Assembly: GCA_002793635.1 (NCBI GenBank)
Contig: PFEM01000003.1
Span: forward strand, 11,709-22,008
From: Candidatus Shapirobacteria bacterium CG10_big_fil_rev_8_21_14_0_10_48_15
GTDB taxonomy: Bacteria > Patescibacteriota > Microgenomatia > PFEM01
Direction of reading: 5' to 3'
DNA: 10,300 nt
Positions 6,564-10,300 of this stretch are shown here, piece by piece. The position numbers and the translations under genes are program-made. The notes beneath the pieces were generated by a model. The model made no database searches and was not told where the DNA came from. It was given only the letters and a program-made list of their open reading frames with translations. Numbering within the stretch: position 1 is the first letter of the stretch; each line of letters begins with the position of its first letter.

Positions 6564-7269
6564 GTAGTAATTTTCGACGTAGTTGGAAAAGGTCTTTAAG
6601 ACCGCTCAAAATTACTTTTAAACTCGCGCCGGTGGCGGCGCCGGCAACCCGCGGAAAATGATGCACCCCAATTTCGGCAAATTTAAAACCCGCTTGCTGG
6701 GCTTTAACCAGCAACTCGCTGGAAATAAACGGGCCCCTTTCCGCCTCTAACCTGGGAATTTTTTTGATGACGGCTCGCTTAATTAATTTAAAGCCGCAAT
6801 CAATGTCCCGCACCTTAAGACCAAAAAGCAACCGAACCATCAGCTGCCAGGCTTTAGTCCCCCAAAGCCGGTAAGCCGGCACTTGACGCCTAAGGTAATA
6901 GCCAAGCACCAAGTCTGCCTTGGTTTGGCTTTGTTTGGCAATCAACCGGCTGATTTCCGCAAAATCAAATTGGCCGTCAGCATCGGTAAAGGCCACCCAA
7001 TCATATCGAGATTCATACAAACCGGTTTGCAGCGCCCCGCCATAACCACGGTTGGGCGCGTGGGTAATCATTCGCAAGTTCTTGATTTGCTTGATTAACT
7101 GGTTAACTATCTGGCTGGTCTCATCCTTCGAGCCATCATTGACTACCAAGATCTCCCATTTTTGGGCCACTTGCGGGAGAATGGCGGCCGCTTTGGTGAC
7201 CGTCGCCGCAATATTGGCTTGTTCGTTGTAAGCCGGAAAAAAAACCGACAGCTCCTTGAGCTTTTTCAT
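6559..7269 (-). CDS. DPM1-like GT2 polyprenyl-phosphate mannosyltransferase (soluble type)
   Basis: This is a 236-residue GT2 enzyme of the dolichol-phosphate mannose synthase group, predicted to make a polyprenyl-phosphate sugar from a nucleotide sugar at the inner membrane face. Motifs: SVFFPAYNEQANI (8-20), VVNDGSKDET (42-51), PNRGYGGALQTGL (72-84), the metal site DADGQ (96-100), DIDCGFKLIKR (155-165) and HHFPRVAGAATGASLKVI (203-220). D96, D98 and Q100 fit the Asp-x-Asp-x-Gln metal ligands known from Pyrococcus DPM synthase. There is no C-terminal membrane domain, as in the short DPM1 type. The ATG at 7269 follows the upstream TAG stop with one base between, suggesting coupled translation. 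A longer frame opening at 7341 lies entirely inside the upstream gene and encodes an unrelated-looking leader. The gene ends in TGA. Mannose is the family default donor, not shown here. Confidence 0.85.
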   Translation of the reverse strand: MKKLKELSVFFPAYNEQANIAATVTKAAAILPQVAQKWEILVVNDGSKDETSQIVNQLIKQIKNLRMITHAPNRGYGGALQTGLYESRYDWVAFTDADGQFDFAEISRLIAKQSQTKADLVLGYYLRRQVPAYRLWGTKAWQLMVRLLFGLKVRDIDCGFKLIKRAVIKKIPRLEAERGPFISSELLVKAQQAGFKFAEIGVHHFPRVAGAATGASLKVILSGLKDLFQLRRKLLQ

Positions 7270-7270
7270 C

Positions 7271-8410
7271 CTACTTTTTCTTCGTCCGCCAGATGAAACG
7301 GGTGTACATGAAGTAGTTGTAGGGCACGACCAAAAAGACAATGATAAAAGGCAGCAGGATTTGGCGGTATTGCTCGCCCAGCAACTTGACCCCCACCGTG
7401 CCGGCGGTTGTCATAATCATCAAGGCCCCCAAAGAAGTCAAATTAAAATGAAAAAACTTCTTGATCAGCGAGCCGATTCCTTGAATTTGATGCTTTTTAA
7501 ATGTCCATAAATTATTAAAAGTAAAATTGGAAATAATTGACAGTTCGGTGGAAAACAGCCAAGCGAATGATTCGCCCAGATGCATAACTTCGGCAAAAAT
7601 CTGCAGCGCTATAGCGTTGATGATATAGCCGGCAAAACCAACGACGGCAAACCTGAAAAACTGCTGGGAGCGCTCGAGGCGAATCCGCGTGGCGTTTTTG
7701 ACCGTTTCCAAAATATCCTTGATAAACTGGGCGTTAAAACCCACTTTCGCTTCACCCGCCCGACGCTCACCATAAACCGCCGGAATTTCGACAAATTTAG
7801 CTCCCGTCTTGGACAATTCATAAATCATCGTGGACTGGATCACAAAGCCCTTGACGTTGAGTTTTTCCAGGGGCACTTGATCCAAAATCCCCTTGACCCG
7901 AATCACCTTGAAGTTGCCCGCCAGATCTTTGACCTCCCGAATCCCCGCCCAATAATAATTAAAAAGATCGTTGGAAATAAAATGAGTCAGCTTGCGAAAG
8001 GCGCTGAAGTTGTCCCCGCCGCCCTTGAGGTGACGCGAAGGCACCACCACGTCATAGCCCTGCTCCATTTTGGCCAGCATTTGGGGAATCAACTGCGGAT
8101 CCCATTGGAAATCACAATCATTGGGAATCACAATCCCTGCTTGCAACTCCTTAAGCGCGTATTGGTACCCCTGAAGCAAAGAAATTCCCAACCCCCGCGG
8201 CGTTTCCAAAAGATAAAGATTTTTTCTGGTTTTGGCCAAGTCTTTGACAATCTGGCCGGTGCCGTCCGGGGAGTGACTGTCCACCACCAAAGTGACAAAT
8301 TCGTATTGGGGCAGCTTGACCGCGATGGCTTCCAAAGTCGTCACCATCGGCTGCACATTCTCTTTCTCGTTGTAAGTAGACAGTAAGTTAACCACCCTGA
8401 CTTTGGCCAT
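7271..8410 (-). CDS. DPM1-like GT2 fused to a GtrA membrane domain
   Basis: This is a 379-residue, two-domain protein. Residues 5-240 form a GT2 polyprenyl-phosphate sugar synthase: NLLSTYNEKENV (8-19), VVDSHSPDGTGQI (42-54), PRGLGISLLQGY (71-82), metal site DCDFQ (98-102, matching Asp-x-Asp-x-Gln), VVPSRHLKGGG (122-132) and YGERRAGEAKV (213-223). Residues 251-375 form a four-helix GtrA-like domain with FFRFAVVGFAGYI (251-263) and NFTFNNLWTF (295-304). This layout matches Pyrococcus DPM synthase, where the helices anchor the enzyme, and GtrA proteins proposed to help flip lipid-linked sugars. The motif usually read as DDxSPDGT has Ser in place of the second Asp (DSHSPDGT). It is the first gene of a four-gene minus-strand operon. 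The ATG at 8410 is preferred over an upstream TTG at 8446, because the ATG sits seven bases after a -10 element and starts the domain at the usual place. Confidence 0.88.
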   Translation of the reverse strand: MAKVRVVNLLSTYNEKENVQPMVTTLEAIAVKLPQYEFVTLVVDSHSPDGTGQIVKDLAKTRKNLYLLETPRGLGISLLQGYQYALKELQAGIVIPNDCDFQWDPQLIPQMLAKMEQGYDVVVPSRHLKGGGDNFSAFRKLTHFISNDLFNYYWAGIREVKDLAGNFKVIRVKGILDQVPLEKLNVKGFVIQSTMIYELSKTGAKFVEIPAVYGERRAGEAKVGFNAQFIKDILETVKNATRIRLERSQQFFRFAVVGFAGYIINAIALQIFAEVMHLGESFAWLFSTELSIISNFTFNNLWTFKKHQIQGIGSLIKKFFHFNLTSLGALMIMTTAGTVGVKLLGEQYRQILLPFIIVFLVVPYNYFMYTRFIWRTKKK

Positions 8411-8414
8411 GATT

Positions 8415-8442
8415 TTTACTCTAGCAAATTTCCTGATAAAAT
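8415..8442 (+). promoter_or_regulatory. Promoter of trmD, predicted leaderless
   Basis: A -35-like TTTACT (8415-8420) and a -10-like TAAAAT (8437-8442) are separated by 16 bp. Only six bases lie between the -10 and the trmD ATG at 8449, so transcription should begin at or within a base or two of the start codon. There is no room for a Shine-Dalgarno. The hexamers are direct observations; promoter use is inferred. Confidence 0.55.
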
Positions 8443-8446
8443 ACAA
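8418..8446 (-). promoter_or_regulatory. Promoter of the GT2-GtrA operon, predicted leaderless, interleaved with the trmD promoter
   Basis: On the minus strand an extended -10, TGCTAGAGT, has its hexamer at 8418-8423. It lies 17 bp from a -35-like TTGTAT at 8441-8446. Seven bases separate the hexamer from the ATG at 8410, the spacing expected for leaderless initiation. Each -10 overlaps the other promoter's -35, so polymerase binding in the two directions should be mutually exclusive. The -35 matches consensus at only three positions. Confidence 0.5.
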
Positions 8447-8448
8447 AC

Positions 8449-9162
8449 ATGATCAAAATTGACATTCTGACGCTTTTCCCAAAAATGTTTCAAGGCCCCT
8501 TCGCCGAATCAATCGTCAAACGGGCCATGGGCAAGGGGCTGATCACGGTTAATCTTCATGACCTGCGGCAATGGACCGCTGACAAGCACCAAACGGTGGA
8601 TGATCGGCCTTTTGGCGGCGGTGTGGGCATGGTGCTGATGGTCGAACCAATTTATAAGGCGTTGAAAGAATTAACCCGTCACTCCAAAACCAGCCAACAA
8701 AAAGTTATTCTGCTGACTCCCCAAGGCAAAGTTTTTAACCAAAAGATCGCCGGTAACCTCTCAAAACAAAAGCATTTAATTTTAATTTGCGGCCATTATG
8801 AGGGCGTGGACGAGAGAATTCGGGAGTTTTTGGTGGATGAAGAGATTTCGATCGGTGACTATGTTTTAACCGGCGGCGAGTTACCGGCTATGGTAATGAC
8901 CGACGCCATCACCCGTTTACTCCCCGGCGTTTTGAAAAAATTAGCCGCCACCAGAAACGAATCGTTTGCTAACCCGTTACCCGTCACGCGTCACGCGCAA
9001 ACCGGTCAACTATTAGAGTATCCGCAATACACCCGGCCGGCTGATTTTCAAGGCTGGAAAGTGCCGGCGGTCTTGCTGTCCGGCGATCACGCCAAAGTCG
9101 CTGCCTGGCAGGCCCAACAAGCTCTGAAAAGAACCCGGCGGCGGCGTCCTGATTTGCTCTAA
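8449..9162 (+). CDS. trmD: tRNA (guanine-N1)-methyltransferase TrmD
   Basis: This 237-residue SPOUT-fold enzyme methylates N1 of G37 in tRNAs carrying G36G37, using S-adenosylmethionine, and so prevents +1 frameshifting. Hallmarks: MIKIDILTLFPKMF (1-14), the DDRPFGGGVGMVLMVEP loop (51-67), LICGHYEGVDERI (112-124), the knot SIGDYVLTGGELPAMVMTDAITRLLPGVL (134-162), YPQYTRP (191-197) and the C-terminal RRRPDLL. Arg156 aligns with the conserved catalytic Arg154 of E. coli and Haemophilus TrmD. The equivalent of catalytic Asp169 is Glu171 (NESF instead of DSF). The interdomain linker is about ten residues longer than usual, partly encoded by a 7-bp tandem repeat. The protein is otherwise slightly short at the C-terminus. 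The gene stands apart from rimM, rpsP and rplS, divergent from the glycosyltransferase operon and convergent with the TPM gene. Translation is probably leaderless. Confidence 0.96.
   Translation: MIKIDILTLFPKMFQGPFAESIVKRAMGKGLITVNLHDLRQWTADKHQTVDDRPFGGGVGMVLMVEPIYKALKELTRHSKTSQQKVILLTPQGKVFNQKIAGNLSKQKHLILICGHYEGVDERIREFLVDEEISIGDYVLTGGELPAMVMTDAITRLLPGVLKKLAATRNESFANPLPVTRHAQTGQLLEYPQYTRPADFQGWKVPAVLLSGDHAKVAAWQAQQALKRTRRRRPDLL
8974..8994. repeat. 7-bp tandem repeat (CCGTTAC/CCGTCAC/GCGTCAC), 3 copies, in trmD
   Basis: Three consecutive 7-bp units differ by single substitutions. Together they make 21 bp and encode PLPVTRH (residues 176-182) without changing frame. The segment falls in the interdomain linker, where typical TrmD proteins are shorter. 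Confidence 0.7.
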
Positions 9163-9170
9163 CGCTTCCT

Positions 9171-10061
9171 TTACCAACTGCCGCTGGCGCCGCCGCCACC
9201 GGAAGAGCCGCCGCCAAACCCACCAAAACTGCCCCCACCACTGCCACCACCAGAAGAAAAACCGCCCCAACTGGACCAAAAACTGGTGGACTTACCCTGA
9301 CTTTTTCGCTTTTGGTAATTGCGGGAGAAAAACCAGTCAAGAAACAGCCCCAAAAATCCCAAAAAAATTGGCCACAAAACGAGCCAAAGAACGGCCCCGT
9401 TGATCGCCCCCAAGGCTAAACCAAAAACAATGCCCAAAATGCCACCCGGCCAAATCCGGCGGCTGCGACTCAAAAAAGAAGCGGCATAAACGATGATCAA
9501 AGAAATGAAAACCAGTAAAGAAAACATCGGGGCGGCCTCGGTTTTGACGGTTTCACTGACCGGCTCGCCGAGGTGAAGGTAGGTGGTAATTTCTTCAATC
9601 GCCAGCTCCACGCCTCCTTCATAATCATCGCGCTTGAAAGCCGGGGCAATTTGCTCACGAATAATCCGTCCGGCGCGGCCATCGGTAATCACCGACTCTA
9701 AGCCATAACCAACTTCAAGCCGCACTTGGCGATCACTAAAGGCAATCAAAAGCAAAATGCCGTTATCTTTAGCCTGCTCACCGATTTGCCACTGCTCAAA
9801 CAACTGCACCGCCACCGGCTCAATGGAGTCGCCTTCCAAAGACTCGATCGTCACCACGGCAAGCTGGGCGGAAGTGGCTGCTTCCAAAGCACGCAGTTTG
9901 GCTTCCAGTTCTTGGCGATAAGAAGGTGAAAAAACCTGGGCGTAATCATTGACGTAACCCGTCGGTTTATAATCCCACTGACGCGCCCAAACCGGCCGGA
10001 TAAAAGCCAGCCAAAAAGCCGCCGCTAACCAAATCCCGATCAGAATCTTTTTTGGTGCCAT
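9171..10061 (-). CDS. TPM-domain (YgcG-like) membrane protein with Gly/Ser-rich tail
   Basis: This is a 296-residue secreted/membrane protein. A signal peptide (1-27, hydrophobic core ILIGIWLAAAFWLAFI, likely cut after VWA) precedes a TPM domain (PF04536, about 35-162). The domain carries GYVNDYAQVFS (35-45), DNGILLLIAFSDRQVRLEVGYGLE (99-122, quoted here only as its range) and TDGRAGRIIREQIAPAF (126-142). Two or three membrane helices follow (about 179-196 and 207-244). The C-terminus (263-296) is almost entirely Gly, Ser, Phe and Trp and ends GASGSW, as in many YgcG proteins. The domain therefore lies outside the membrane. TPM proteins have been linked to photosystem repair in plants and to membrane or stress functions in bacteria; the biochemical role here is unknown. 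The ATG lies two bases after the LemA stop, a common pairing that implies joint expression. No clear Shine-Dalgarno is seen. Its 3' end faces trmD with an 8-bp gap. Confidence 0.9.
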   Translation of the reverse strand: MAPKKILIGIWLAAAFWLAFIRPVWARQWDYKPTGYVNDYAQVFSPSYRQELEAKLRALEAATSAQLAVVTIESLEGDSIEPVAVQLFEQWQIGEQAKDNGILLLIAFSDRQVRLEVGYGLESVITDGRAGRIIREQIAPAFKRDDYEGGVELAIEEITTYLHLGEPVSETVKTEAAPMFSLLVFISLIIVYAASFLSRSRRIWPGGILGIVFGLALGAINGAVLWLVLWPIFLGFLGLFLDWFFSRNYQKRKSQGKSTSFWSSWGGFSSGGGSGGGSFGGFGGGSSGGGGASGSW

Positions 10062-10063
10062 TT

Positions 10064-10300
10064 TTATAAGCTCAAGTCAACTACCGGAGGAGGAGCCGCC
10101 GCCTCTGCAGATTCAAAAAAAGCTCGCGGGGTAAAACCAAAAACACCCGCCACTAAATTAGCGGGGAATTTTTTGATCTTGACATTAAATTCCCTGACCA
10201 AATCATTGTAGCGTCGCCGCTCGACGGCCACGCGGTTTTCGGTGCCCGCCAGCTCGTCCATTAGTTGCGTCACGTTCTCAGATGACCGCAGTTCCGGATA
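10064..10300 (-). CDS. lemA: LemA family protein (C-terminal part, start beyond right edge)
   Basis: The last 78 residues of a LemA protein are visible, reading YPELRSSENV at the window edge through to the TAA at 10064. The core matches the LemA C-terminus closely: DELAGTENRVAVERRRYNDLVREFN, then FPANLVAGVFGFTPRAFFES, then a short acidic/Pro-rich tail ending VVDLSL. LemA proteins have one N-terminal membrane helix and a helical outer domain; the function is unsettled, but they often sit next to TPM-domain genes, as here. A GTG at 10273 is not the true start, because the conserved YPEL and preceding helix lie upstream in the same frame. The downstream TPM gene follows after two bases. Confidence 0.93.
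   Translation of the reverse strand, partial: YPELRSSENVTQLMDELAGTENRVAVERRRYNDLVREFNVKIKKFPANLVAGVFGFTPRAFFESAEAAAPPPVVDLSL

Noticed and set aside
7270..7341. Upstream start at 7341 for the DPM1-like gene
   Set aside because: The extra 24 residues lie wholly within the upstream gene and carry no GT2 sequence; the ATG at 7269 fits the family N-terminus and follows the stop by one base.
7580..8386. Long plus-strand open frame (268 codons) opposite the GT2-GtrA gene
   Set aside because: It is fully antisense to a gene with clear domains, has no recognisable motif and a biased composition rich in Gln, Arg, His and Asn. It is best explained as a shadow of the minus-strand codon pattern.
9163..9170. 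Possible terminator between convergent trmD and the TPM gene
   Set aside because: Only eight bases separate the stops and no stem with a T-run was found there.
9180..9270. GGN-rich low-complexity DNA as a repeat element
   Set aside because: It encodes the Gly/Ser tail found in many YgcG/TPM proteins; the codon repetition follows from the protein composition.
10064..10273. A separate 69-residue gene starting with GTG at 10273
   Set aside because: The LemA reading frame continues upstream to the window edge with conserved sequence (YPELRSSEN), so this is the C-terminal part of a longer LemA protein.

Overview
The window looks like a gene-dense bacterial chromosome of the Candidate Phyla Radiation (Patescibacteria, perhaps Microgenomates-like). 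This placement is an inference. It rests on very short or absent intergenic gaps (1-38 bp), overlapping genes, several GT-C membrane glycosyltransferases beside polyprenyl-phosphate sugar synthases, and a trmD gene outside its usual ribosomal operon. Two genes end in TGA at sensible C-termini, so UGA appears to be a stop codon and the code appears standard.

Left part (1-5076): a minus-strand pair encodes an ALG5-like GT2 enzyme (1080-1844) and an MptB/GT87-like membrane mannosyltransferase that runs off the left edge (1-1105). A divergent plus-strand GT39-like membrane glycosyltransferase follows (1872-3524). Its 3' end overlaps tail-to-tail by 119 bp with a minus-strand PTPS_related/YfhO-like membrane protein (3406-5076).

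Middle part (3406-8410): this is a minus-strand operon. In transcription order it holds a DPM1-like GT2 fused to GtrA (8410 to 7271), a soluble DPM1-like GT2 (7269 to 6559), a GT39-like transferase (6544 to 5057) and the PTPS_related/YfhO-like protein (5076 to 3406). Together with the left part this gives three GT2 enzymes expected to load sugars onto a polyprenyl-phosphate carrier. Four large polytopic proteins accompany them: three recognisable GT-C transferases that would use such donors on the outer face of the membrane, and one of unknown activity. The cluster probably builds a surface glycan or glycosylates exported proteins; sugar identity and acceptor cannot be read from sequence.

Right part (8449-10300): trmD (tRNA m1G37 methyltransferase) stands alone on the plus strand. 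It is divergent from the GT2-GtrA gene across 38 bp with interleaved promoter-like elements. It converges, with an 8-bp gap, on a TPM-domain/LemA pair on the minus strand; LemA runs off the right edge.

Three themes stand out. First, promoter-proximal genes seem to be leaderless or nearly so, while one internal operon gene has a strong Shine-Dalgarno sequence. Second, several coding sequences carry short in-frame repeats: a 7-bp unit x3 in trmD, an 8-bp unit x2.75 in a GT39 gene, a 16-bp palindrome in the YfhO-like gene and a GC-rich hairpin segment in the MptB-like gene. Third, key motif positions are altered in TrmD, one GT39 protein and the GT2-GtrA protein. There is no stretch over 300 bases without a gene, and no RNA gene, CRISPR array, insertion sequence or convincing terminator was seen.
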